Shown here: piece by piece, positions 33,900-41,692 of the stretch
How the letters are laid out: each line of letters begins with the position of its first letter
How positions within the stretch are numbered: the stretch's first letter is position 1
NCBI RefSeq assembly: GCF_019931275.1
Contig: NZ_JAIOTY010000003.1
Location: 124,001 to 188,000 of the forward strand
DNA: 64,000 nt
Direction of reading: 5' to 3'
From: Nitratidesulfovibrio sp. SRB-5
GTDB lineage: Bacteria > Desulfobacterota > Desulfovibrionia > Desulfovibrionales > Desulfovibrionaceae
The notes under the pieces: model-generated
The model's input: only the letters and a program-made list of their open reading frames with translations
Database searches by the model: none
Told to the model about the DNA's origin: nothing
Position numbers and translations under genes: made by a program

Positions 33900-34457
33900 A
33901 TGCCCGGTAGATGGTTTCGCCGTACCGCCACCGGCGGTGACGCCGGGCAGGGCGACATCCGCATGCGTTCCACCACCGCCGTGCGCGTGGAGGAACGCCT
34001 GGCCGACTACGCCGAGGCCCTGGCCCTGGCCGAAGCGGGCGAACAGTTGCTGGCCGGGGCGGTGATCCGCCGGGGCGAGGCCCAGGTTCGCCGCATCCTG
34101 GTGCTGGGGCACGGCTGCGGCCTGTCCTCTCGCCTTGCGGGCTACGCCCTGAGCCTTGCCGGGCGCATGGGCAGCGGCCTGCTGTTCCTGCACGTGGGCG
34201 ATGCATCGCACGACGCCTACCGCCGCGCGGCCTTTGAACGGCAGGCGCGGGCGGGGGCCCTTGAATGGGTGGAAGCGGCGCGCGCGCGGGGCATGGCGGC
34301 CCTGCACGAGGTGCGCTTTGCCCCGTCCGGAAGGCCGGACCAAGCAGTGGAAGAAGCGGCGCGGGCCCATGGCCGCGTCGAGTTGATCCTGAGCGAACCG
34401 GAAGAGAGCGAACTGATGCGGGGCCGCACCGGCCTTGCACTGTTCACGGTGGAATGA
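33900..34457 (+). CDS. Usp-like protein of unknown function
   Basis: A 185-residue cytoplasmic protein. The central part RRILVLGHGCGLSSRLAGYA, LSLAGRMGSGLLFLHVGDAS and the late VELILSEPEESELM follow the strand-helix order of universal stress proteins, but the GxxGxxxS/T nucleotide motif is not evident. I call it Usp-like with caution. The ATG at 33900 follows CGGAGGCCGCC. Second gene in the divergent operon, 90 bases after the small protein, and followed by a membrane protein gene. Confidence 0.75.
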   Translation: MPGRWFRRTATGGDAGQGDIRMRSTTAVRVEERLADYAEALALAEAGEQLLAGAVIRRGEAQVRRILVLGHGCGLSSRLAGYALSLAGRMGSGLLFLHVGDASHDAYRRAAFERQARAGALEWVEAARARGMAALHEVRFAPSGRPDQAVEEAARAHGRVELILSEPEESELMRGRTGLALFTVE

Positions 34458-34534
34458 GGGCGACCGCCCTCGACAACCCCCGCCAACGGGGACAACGGGC
34501 CGTCACGCAGGCGGCGCCACCACGGGAGTCAGCA

Positions 34535-34855
34535 ATGGCAACGCAATCAGCACGCAAGCCCTGGGGCAAGACCATCATCTTCGGCATTCTGTCCGCCGCC
34601 CTGTACGCAGGGGTATTCGCCTTCGCGGACACCATAGCCGCCCATTTCGCCCAGGGCTCGTACTGGGCCGCCGGGCCCATCGCCACGGTGTTCCTGTTCT
34701 CGTACGTGCACGGTGAATTCACCGGCAACCTGTGGAGCGTGCTGGGCATAGAGGCCACCCGCAAGACAGCCCGCAAGACGGAAACGACCACGGCCACTGT
34801 CGGCCAGCCCGCCACCGTCCGCCCGGCCGCGCGCCGCGCCACGCTGAACGCCTAG
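34535..34855 (+). CDS. Small membrane protein in the TSUP operon
   Basis: A 106-residue protein with one or two hydrophobic segments between residues 11 and 57 (TIIFGILSAALYAGVFAFAD, WAAGPIATVFLFSYVHG) and a Thr/Ala/Arg-rich tail. The ATG at 34535 follows GGGAGTCAGCA. The gene ends 23 bases before the TSUP permease, so it may be a subunit or partner of that transporter. No family recognised. Confidence 0.8.
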   Translation: MATQSARKPWGKTIIFGILSAALYAGVFAFADTIAAHFAQGSYWAAGPIATVFLFSYVHGEFTGNLWSVLGIEATRKTARKTETTTATVGQPATVRPAARRATLNA

Positions 34856-34878
34856 CGGCGCCCCTCAGGAGACGCATC

Positions 34879-35937
34879 ATGGATATCCTTGCACTGGACC
34901 CCACAAAGTTCATCGACCTTACCGCATCGGGCATCTGTTTCCTGTTCCTCGTCGGCTTCATCGGCGGGCTGGTCAGCGGGTTCATCGGCTCTGGCGGAGC
35001 CTTCGTGCTGACCCCCGGCATGATGAGCCTTGGCGTGCCCGGCACCGTGGCCGTGGCCAGCAACATGTGCCACAAGTTTCCCAAGGCTCTGGTGGGGGCC
35101 ATCAAGCGCTTCCGCTACGGACAGGTGGACGTGAAGCTGGGGCTGGTCATGGCCGCGTCCGCCGCCGTGGGCGTGCAGCTGGGCATCCGCATCCAGCAGG
35201 TCATTCTGGAAAAGTGGGGGCAGGTCGGGTCGGACCTGTACGTCAGCCTGTCCTTCGTGGCGGTGCTGGTGCTGGTGGGTGGCTACGTCATGCGCGACGC
35301 CCTGCGCTGCGCCCGGTGCGGCGGCGTGGAAACCACCGCGCCCCTGGCCCTGCGCCTGCAATCCATCGAACTGCCTCCCATGATCACCTTCCGCCGCTCG
35401 GGCATCCGCATTTCGCTGTGGTTCACCCTGCCCGTGGGCTTCGCCACCGGCATGCTGGCCGCCACCATCGCCGTGGGCGGGTTCATCGGCGTGCCCGGCA
35501 TGATCTACGTCATGGGCGTGCCGGGGCTGATGGCATCGGCCACCGAACTGGTCATCGCCTTCGTCATGGGCCTTGGCGGGTCCATCAACTGGGCCATGCA
35601 CGGCATGGTGGACATCCGCCTGGTGCTGATCATCCTCGGCGGATCGCTGCTGGGCGTGCAGCTGGGGGCCATCGGCACCACCTACGTGCGCGAGCACATG
35701 ATCAAGATGGTCATGGCCGTGATCATGCTCATCGTGGCCGTGAGCCGTGGCATTGCCCTGCCGCGCTACCTGGTGAAGCTGGGATTTATGGACATGTCGC
35801 CCGAAATGCTCGACGTGCTGGGCAAGATCAGCTTCGCGTCCATGTGCCTGGCCCTGCTGACGGGCGCGGTGATCATTCTCGGCAGCATGTGGAAGGGCCG
35901 CGCGGCCGCGCGGGAGGAGGCGCATGGGCAGGCTTGA
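34879..35937 (+). CDS. TSUP (TauE/SafE) family permease
   Basis: Inner-membrane carrier of the TSUP family, members of which move sulfite, sulfoacetate or other organosulfur anions. The 352-residue product has about eight membrane segments and the family's two inverted repeats: LVGFIGGLVSGFIGSGGAFV (about 24-43) and FATGMLAATIAVGGFIGVPG (about 195-214). A cytoplasmic loop at about 145-180 contains CARCGG, a possible metal site. It is about 80-100 residues longer than minimal TauE. The ATG at 34879 follows CAGGAGACGC. The stop lies inside the following tandem Usp gene (14-base overlap), so the two are coupled. Confidence 0.92.
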   Translation: MDILALDPTKFIDLTASGICFLFLVGFIGGLVSGFIGSGGAFVLTPGMMSLGVPGTVAVASNMCHKFPKALVGAIKRFRYGQVDVKLGLVMAASAAVGVQLGIRIQQVILEKWGQVGSDLYVSLSFVAVLVLVGGYVMRDALRCARCGGVETTAPLALRLQSIELPPMITFRRSGIRISLWFTLPVGFATGMLAATIAVGGFIGVPGMIYVMGVPGLMASATELVIAFVMGLGGSINWAMHGMVDIRLVLIILGGSLLGVQLGAIGTTYVREHMIKMVMAVIMLIVAVSRGIALPRYLVKLGFMDMSPEMLDVLGKISFASMCLALLTGAVIILGSMWKGRAAAREEAHGQA

Positions 35938-36793
35938 GCGTCTGCTGGTGCCCGTCACCGGCGATGAACATTCCCTGTACGCGCTGGACCAGATCCTGGA
36001 GTTCGCCGCCACCCGCAAGTGCCGGGTGGCGGTACTCTCGGTGGTGCCGCCCTACACCGGCGACCTTGGCTCCAGCGCCCTGGCGGACCTGAAGCGCCTG
36101 CTGCGCCAGCCCAGCGAACTGGCCCTGGCCCGCGCGCTGGAAATGGCCAACGCGCGCGGCATGGACATCGACTGCCTGTGCGAGGAAGGCGAGCCCTTCG
36201 AGGTCATCGTGGACACGGCCCGCAGGCTGAAGGCCGACCTTGTCGCCATGGGCGTGGCCGACCGTTCGGCCCTGGGGCGGCTGGTGCGCGGCAACGTGCC
36301 GCTGCGCACCATCGGCCACAGCGACCGCGACGTGCTGCTGGTGCCGCAGGGCGCGGTGCTGGGCTTCCGGTCCATCCTGCTGGCCACGGACGGTTCGCGC
36401 TACTGCACCTATGCCGCCGTCACCGCGCTGCAACTGGCGCGCGAGCACGACGCCGACCTGCACGTGCTGTACGTGGCCGACCTGGCCTTTCCCGATTCCG
36501 CGGAAGGGCAACTGGCGGCGGACATGGAAGTGGAGCACGGCAGGGCCGTGGTGGAGGCCATTGCGGCGCGGGCCGCGCAGGAAGGGGTGCGGGCGCGCGG
36601 CCACGTGGCGCAGGGAGAGGCGGCGGAGCGCATTCTGGCCACGGCAAGGCGGCTGGGCGCGGAGTGCCTGTTCATCGCCTCGCACGGCAAGGGGGGGCTG
36701 GCCCGACTGCTGCTGGGCAGCGTGGCCGAAGAGGTGGTGGCCAGCGCGCACATCCCGGTCTATGTGGCCGTGCGGGACAGGTTGCGACGGTAA
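35924..36793 (+). CDS. Tandem universal stress protein
   Basis: A 289-residue cytoplasmic protein with two Usp domains. Domain 1 (about 1-142) starts RLERLLVPVTGDEHSLYALD and keeps LVAMGVADRSALGRLVRGNV. Domain 2 (about 148-285) starts FRSILLATDGSRYCTYAAV and keeps IASHGKGGLARLLLGSVAEE, close to the ATP-binding G-x2-G-x9-G-S/T motif. Tandem Usp proteins often bind ATP and regulate transporters or kinases. Start 35924 lies within the end of the TSUP gene behind GGGAGGAGG, so co-translation is likely. Last gene of the divergent operon. Confidence 0.92.
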   Translation: MGRLERLLVPVTGDEHSLYALDQILEFAATRKCRVAVLSVVPPYTGDLGSSALADLKRLLRQPSELALARALEMANARGMDIDCLCEEGEPFEVIVDTARRLKADLVAMGVADRSALGRLVRGNVPLRTIGHSDRDVLLVPQGAVLGFRSILLATDGSRYCTYAAVTALQLAREHDADLHVLYVADLAFPDSAEGQLAADMEVEHGRAVVEAIAARAAQEGVRARGHVAQGEAAERILATARRLGAECLFIASHGKGGLARLLLGSVAEEVVASAHIPVYVAVRDRLRR

Positions 36794-36859
36794 CAACCGC
36801 ACGGCATGTTGCGATAATCTGGACCAGTCCACGCCCTGCCAACTGCAAAAGGCAGGGTA

Positions 36860-36905
36860 AAAGGGCCGCGCAGCCGGGCATGACACGTCCGGCTACGCGG
36901 CCCTT
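36860..36905 (-). terminator. Bidirectional-looking terminator between usp and MFS genes
   Basis: AAGGGCCGCGCAGCCGG pairs with CCGGCTACGCGGCCCTT around an 11-base loop. On the minus strand it is followed by TTTT, so it best terminates the MFS gene. It may also stop the Usp operon from the other side. Confidence 0.8.
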
Positions 36906-36948
36906 GTGCGTGCGGAAAGGAAGAACGAAGGGAAGGGAGACGGTGCGG

Positions 36949-38418
36949 CTAGCCGGACGCCCGCGCCGTTTCCGGCTGGGCGTCCGCAACCGGCGCGTCC
37001 TGCTCGCATGAAGCAGCCGGTGCGTATGACGCGGAGTCTGGCGCGGCGTCTGGCGCCTGCGCCGAACCTTGCTCCGAACCCTGTTCCGGGCTTTCGGCGG
37101 GCATGCCCACCAACTGGTCACGGCGCAGCAGGGCCGGGAACAGGCGCATCCACAACAGGGCCACCACGATGGTGCCCACCCCGCCCAGCACCACCGAACC
37201 CGTGGCGCCGAACCACGCGGCGGTGACCCCGGATTCGAATTCGCCAAGCTGATTGGAGGTGCCGATGAACACGGAGTTCACCGCGCCGACCCGGCCGCGC
37301 ATCTCGTCCGGCGTTTCCAGCTGCACCAGCGTCTGGCGCACCACCACGCTGATCATGTCGCACGCCCCCAGCGCGGCCAGCGCGGCCATGGACAGGGGGA
37401 AGCTGCGCGACAGCCCGAAGGTGATGGTGGCCACGCCAAAGCCCACCACCCCGGCAAACAGCCGTCGTCCCACCCGCCGCCGCATGGGCACGCGGGCCAG
37501 GTACACCGACATGCACAGCGCGCCCACCGCCGGGGACGCGCGCAGCAGGCCAAGGCCCCACGGCCCGGTGTGCAGGATGTCGCTGGCGTAGATGGGCAGA
37601 AGGGCCGTGGCCCCGCCCAGCAGCACGGAAAAGAGATCCAGGCTGATGGCCCCCAGGATGACCGGGTTGCGCCGCACGTAGTCGACGCCCCCGAACAGCG
37701 AACGCAGGGTCATGGGTTCGCGCCTGGCCGCCGTGTCCGGGCGGCGCACCAGCAGAATGGCCACGCAGGCAATCAGGAACGCCGCGCCGCACACCCCGTA
37801 GCCCACCTGCGCCCCGGCGGCGCACAGAAAGCCCCCCAGCGCGGGCCCGGCGATGATGGACGCCTGGCGCAGCCCCGCGCCAAAGGCCAGCACGCGCGGC
37901 AGCACCACCACCGGCACCAGGCCGGGCAGCAGGGCGTTCATGGCGGGCTGTTCGAAGGCGCGGGCCGCGCCGGTCAGAAAGGCCCCGGCGAACACCCCGG
38001 CGGGGGTCAGATTGCCCGTGGCGCTGCCCACGGCCAGTGCCACGGCCATCAGCCCTTCGGCCAGTTGGCAGCAGAAGGCGATGCGCCGCCGGTCGAAGCG
38101 GTCGGCCACGCCGCCCACCACCAGGGTGAGCAGCAATTGCGGGGTGAACTGGGCCAGCCCCACCAGGCCGAGGTGCATGGCGCTGCCGGTCATGGCGTAG
38201 ATCTGCCAGCCGATGACCACGGCCAGCATGTTGTAGGCCAGGTACGAGCCACACTGGCTGATCCAGAAGCGCGGCAGCGAGGGGATATGCGTTATCTCGC
38301 GGAACGAATTGCCGCCCTGCGGGCCGGACGATGAAGACGGGCCGGGCGATGAAGACGGGGCGGACGATGACGTGGCGGAGGGAGTCTGGGACGGCGATGC
38401 GGAGGTGGGTGTGGGCAT
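36949..38418 (-). CDS. MFS transporter, EntS-like (MFS_3)
   Basis: Inner-membrane drug or siderophore exporter of the major facilitator superfamily, 489 residues with 12 predicted membrane segments. Typical motifs are GGVADRFDRRRIAFCC between segments 2 and 3, GPALGGFLCAAG in segment 5 and the LETPDEMRGRVGAVNSVFIG loop seen in EntS-type exporters. The N-terminal 35 residues are a Ser/Pro repeat tract (SSSAPSSSPGPSSSSGP) and the C-terminus is a Gln/Ala-rich tail, both probably disordered. The start at 38418 is preceded by only a weak ribosome binding site, and a later start cannot be excluded. Confidence 0.88.
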   Translation of the reverse strand: MPTPTSASPSQTPSATSSSAPSSSPGPSSSSGPQGGNSFREITHIPSLPRFWISQCGSYLAYNMLAVVIGWQIYAMTGSAMHLGLVGLAQFTPQLLLTLVVGGVADRFDRRRIAFCCQLAEGLMAVALAVGSATGNLTPAGVFAGAFLTGAARAFEQPAMNALLPGLVPVVVLPRVLAFGAGLRQASIIAGPALGGFLCAAGAQVGYGVCGAAFLIACVAILLVRRPDTAARREPMTLRSLFGGVDYVRRNPVILGAISLDLFSVLLGGATALLPIYASDILHTGPWGLGLLRASPAVGALCMSVYLARVPMRRRVGRRLFAGVVGFGVATITFGLSRSFPLSMAALAALGACDMISVVVRQTLVQLETPDEMRGRVGAVNSVFIGTSNQLGEFESGVTAAWFGATGSVVLGGVGTIVVALLWMRLFPALLRRDQLVGMPAESPEQGSEQGSAQAPDAAPDSASYAPAASCEQDAPVADAQPETARASG

Positions 38419-38761
38419 GGGAAAACCCGGAAGTGGCGGAGTGTGTCGAAGCCGGGCATGAAGGCCATGCCGTGGGAAAGGGCCACCGAGGAGAAGGGCT
38501 GTCATGGCCTGTCATGGCCTGTCATGGCCTGTTCGGCCTGTCCGGCCTGTCCGATTTGACGCGAGCAGACGGGGCACCGGTCACCGCCGTTTCATTGAGC
38601 GGGCGGTGAGTTCGGTATACGCCTCTGCCCGGTCATGGCAAGCGGGTCTGGGGGCCCTTGGGCGGCAGGGCTTCCGAAACGGAAACACCGGGCAATGCCC
38701 GGTGAGGATGTGCGGTCGACCAACACAGGCGGGCGACCACTGGCGCAGGAGCGGGGAACGG
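38419..38761. other. Intergenic region with tandem repeats
   Basis: About 340 bases between two minus-strand genes. It contains the 10-bp/9-bp array at 38501-38548. I see no gene. Confidence 0.5.
38501..38548. repeat. 10-bp tandem repeat grading into 9-bp units
   Basis: GTCATGGCCT three times, then GTTCGGCCT and GTCCGGCCT. The change from 10 to 9 bases suggests slippage with loss of one base. Confidence 0.92.
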
Positions 38762-39715
38762 CTAGACGCTGGCGTGCAGCAGCAGGCCGGGGGCGAGGGG
38801 ACTTGCGGATTCCGCCGCCGCGCCGGTGGGACCATACCCGGCGGCAAGCCCGCCCGTGCGGCTTCCGGCCTGACCGGTAAAGCCCGAGAGCCCGGAGAGA
38901 GAGGACAGCGCGCCGGACAGCAGGCTGGTCATGGAGTCTGCGGTGGTGCCTGATGCGGTACCCGAAGCGCCACCGGGGGCGACACCGTTTTCCGTGGCGT
39001 CCTCCACGCCCATCTTGCGCAGCATGTCCAGCAGCGACTTCATGGCATCGGCCCCGCCGTCGCCATCTCCATCCGCCGCCTGCTGCACCAGCGTGGCCTT
39101 GGCGGTCTCGGCCCCCTGCACCGCGTCGTCGGCAAGGTTGCCCGCGCCCGCCACCATGAACCGCTCGGAAAGGCCGTTGTCGAAGTAGTCGTTGAGCGCG
39201 TTGTTGAGCCCGCCGCCATTGAGCTGGGCCATGAACGCATCGCCCGATGCCGTGCCGAACTGGCGGTCCACGAAGCGCAGGGCGTTCAGCAGCCCCTCGC
39301 CCAAGGAGTCCTCGGTCACCGGGCCATCGCCGACGCTCTTGTACACGATGCCCATGACGGCGGTGGCCGCAGCATCGCCGAACTTGTCGGCCACCCAGCG
39401 CACGCTGCCGGACAGCGCGCCGGAAAGGGCATCGCGCTCGGCGTCGGTCGGTGCCGTGGACGCGGCGCCCGTGGTGACGTCGGTGTTCGTGTCTGCGGTG
39501 TCCGCAGTGGCGGCAGCGGCGGGCACCACCGATGTCCGGCGCACGATGTCCGCGCCGAACACGTCGGCGGTCTTGTCCGGCGAAAGGCCCGAAGCCCGCG
39601 CACCCGCTCCGGTGCCCGACCCGACAGACGTGCCCAGCAGCGCGCCCAGCCCTTCCCCGTACGGAGAAAGGCCGTTCTGCGCGCGCAGCGCACCAAGGGT
39701 CATATTCAGGCTCAT
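38762..39715 (-). CDS. Acidic, Gly/Ala-rich protein of unknown function
   Basis: A 317-residue protein starting MSLNMTLGALRAQNGLSPYG. It has no cysteines, no signal peptide and no membrane segment. The middle (about residues 95-200: SGSVRWVADKFGDAAATAVM, LLNALRFVDRQFGTASGDAF, LNNALNDYFDNGLSERFMVA) looks like a folded helical domain. Both ends are low-complexity Ser/Gly/Ala/Thr. I do not recognise a family. The lack of cysteine and the small-residue-rich termini would suit an exported or surface protein, but this is only a suggestion. The ATG at 39715 follows GGGAGCACCGC. Confidence 0.78.
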   Translation of the reverse strand: MSLNMTLGALRAQNGLSPYGEGLGALLGTSVGSGTGAGARASGLSPDKTADVFGADIVRRTSVVPAAAATADTADTNTDVTTGAASTAPTDAERDALSGALSGSVRWVADKFGDAAATAVMGIVYKSVGDGPVTEDSLGEGLLNALRFVDRQFGTASGDAFMAQLNGGGLNNALNDYFDNGLSERFMVAGAGNLADDAVQGAETAKATLVQQAADGDGDGGADAMKSLLDMLRKMGVEDATENGVAPGGASGTASGTTADSMTSLLSGALSSLSGLSGFTGQAGSRTGGLAAGYGPTGAAAESASPLAPGLLLHASV

Positions 39716-40218
39716 GCGGTGCTCCCGGGGGCGTGGCATACCCCGCTGGCAGTCTTTTCGGCAGCACCGGGCAGGGTATTAGGGGGTGGCCGGAAAATTT
39801 CCGGCGGGCGACGCAGGAATCAATGCATGTCTTTTTTCCGCGACACGCGTGGTGATATCCATCTTCTTCGCCATGCGAACTCCGAAGGCGCATGCACCTG
39901 CCCGCCATGCCGTCTCCTGTCCGTGCGGGTCCGCACCTCCGGCACCGCCCTCGGCAGGCAGCCCAGCACCCGAAAAGCCCCGCAACACCGCGCCCCGCCT
40001 GCATCCCCATGCTGTTTTACAATGATGTCAAGCAGGGGGCTTTTCATTGACCCCCCTTGCGTATCTGCTATGGCTAGCATTGCCCCGACCTGTTTCCTGC
40101 CGGAACTTCGTCCGGCTTCACACGCGCCACCCGACGCGGCACTTACAGACACACCACGGCCTTGCGGGGCCGGCCGGGCCGCGACCCGGGCGCGAAGCAC
40201 CAATTGCAGGAGGTGCAC
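39716..40218. other. Intergenic region upstream of glnA
   Basis: About 500 bases. The sequence TTGACC at 40047-40052 with TATGGC at 40069-40074 (16-base spacing) is a possible but weak sigma-70 promoter. GGGGG/CCCCC inverted arms at 40034-40056 overlap it. No sigma-54 site was found. No gene seen. Confidence 0.4.
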
Positions 40219-41562
40219 ATGGACTTTCCCGTATTCAATTGCAAGAACGGCGATGATGTCATCAGGGCGGTCAAGGAATACAACGTCAGCTTCATCCAGT
40301 TCTGGTTCGTGGACATCCTGGGCAACCTGAAAAGCTTCCAGGTGACCCCCAGCGAGCTCGAATCCGCCTTCGAGGAAGGCATGGGCTTCGACGGCTCGTC
40401 CATCCTGGGCTTCACCCGCATCGAGGAAAGCGACATGGTGGCCTTCCCCGACGCCACCACCTTCCAGATCTGCGCCTGGCGGCCCATGGAGCGCCCGGTG
40501 GCGCGCATGTTCTGCGACGTGCGCAACCCCGACGGCACCCCCTACGAGGGCGACCCCCGCTACATCCTGCGCAAGCTGACCGAAAAGGCCGCGCAAAAGG
40601 GCTATACCTACTACGTGGGCCCGGAACTGGAGTTCTTCCTGTTCGCCAGTTCGCAGTGCCCGCAGCCCATCGACGCGGGCGGCTACTTCGACGCACCCCC
40701 GCTGGACCTGGGCAACGACGTGCGGCGCGACATCATCTTCGCGTTGCAGCGCATGGGCATTCCCGTGGAGTATTCGCACCACGAGGTGGCCCCCTCGCAG
40801 CACGAGATCGACCTGCGCTACAACGAGGCCATGAAGATGGCCGACGTGGTCATGACCTACAAGGTCGTGGTCAAGGAAATGGCCCGCAAGCACGGGGTGT
40901 ACGCCACCTTCATGCCCAAGCCCATCTTCGGCCAGAACGGCAGCGGCATGCACGTGCACCAGTCGCTGTTCCGCAACGGGCGCAACGCCTTCTTCGACCC
41001 CAACGACCCGCACCACCTTTCGGGCGAATGCCGCTCGTACATCGCGGGCCTGCTGAAGCACGCGCGCGAGTTCTGCTGCGTCACCAACCAGTGGATCAAC
41101 TCGTACAAGCGCCTGGTGCCCGGCTACGAGGCCCCGGTGTACCTGGCCTGGGCGCAGCGCAACCGTTCGGCCCTCATCCGCGTGCCCATGTACAAGCCCG
41201 GCAAGGAAGCGGCCACCCGCATCGAACTGCGCAGCCCCGACCCGGCCTGCAACCCCTACCTGGCCTTCTCGGTGATGCTGGCCGCCGGGCTGGAAGGCAT
41301 CGAAAAGAGCTACGAACTGCCCAAGGCCGTGGAAGCCAACATCTTCCACATGGGCGAGGAAGACCTGACCAAGCACGGCATCGGATCCCTGCCCGGCTCG
41401 CTGTACGAGGCGGCCATGGAACTGAAGGGCAGCGCCCTGATGCAGGAAGTGCTGGGCGAACACACCCACGCCAACCTGGTGGGCAACAAGCTCATCGAGT
41501 GGGACGCCTACCGCACCCACGTCTCCGAGTTCGAATTGCAGCGCTACCTGCCCGTGCTGTAG
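40219..41562 (+). CDS. glnA: Glutamine synthetase, type I
   Basis: Catalyses ATP-dependent amidation of glutamate, the main ammonium-assimilation step. The 447-residue length and sequence fit the GSI-alpha subtype. Motifs include EEGMGFDGSSILGF (about residues 56-69), GPELEFFLF with metal-binding Glu, EVAPSQHEIDLRYNEAMKMA, MPKPIFGQNGSGMHVHQSLF, NPYLAF and RIELRSPDP. At the site where adenylylated enzymes have NLYDLPPEE, this protein reads NIFHMGEED, with Phe in place of the target Tyr. Adenylylation control is therefore unlikely. The ATG at 40219 follows GCAGGAGGTGCAC. A perfect terminator follows. No ntrB/ntrC or glnB is adjacent. Confidence 0.96.
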   Translation: MDFPVFNCKNGDDVIRAVKEYNVSFIQFWFVDILGNLKSFQVTPSELESAFEEGMGFDGSSILGFTRIEESDMVAFPDATTFQICAWRPMERPVARMFCDVRNPDGTPYEGDPRYILRKLTEKAAQKGYTYYVGPELEFFLFASSQCPQPIDAGGYFDAPPLDLGNDVRRDIIFALQRMGIPVEYSHHEVAPSQHEIDLRYNEAMKMADVVMTYKVVVKEMARKHGVYATFMPKPIFGQNGSGMHVHQSLFRNGRNAFFDPNDPHHLSGECRSYIAGLLKHAREFCCVTNQWINSYKRLVPGYEAPVYLAWAQRNRSALIRVPMYKPGKEAATRIELRSPDPACNPYLAFSVMLAAGLEGIEKSYELPKAVEANIFHMGEEDLTKHGIGSLPGSLYEAAMELKGSALMQEVLGEHTHANLVGNKLIEWDAYRTHVSEFELQRYLPVL

Positions 41563-41589
41563 GCACGCTCCAGATACGCACCGAAACGC

Positions 41590-41625
41590 AAGGCGTCGCA
41601 ACCAGCTGGTTGCGACGCCTTTTTA
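41590..41625 (+). terminator. Terminator of glnA
   Basis: AAGGCGTCGCAACC and GGTTGCGACGCCTT form a perfect 14-pair stem with a four-base loop, followed by a T run. Confidence 0.96.
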
Positions 41626-41692
41626 CTTGTAACACCCGAATCAAAACGTTTCGGGGAAGGAGGGAGGGGGGCCGGGGGATTCAGACGTTCCG

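Noticed and set aside
40047-40074. Sigma-70 promoter of glnA (TTGACC, 16 bases, TATGGC)
   Set aside because: Poor -10 match and far from the start codon. Mentioned only in the intergenic note.
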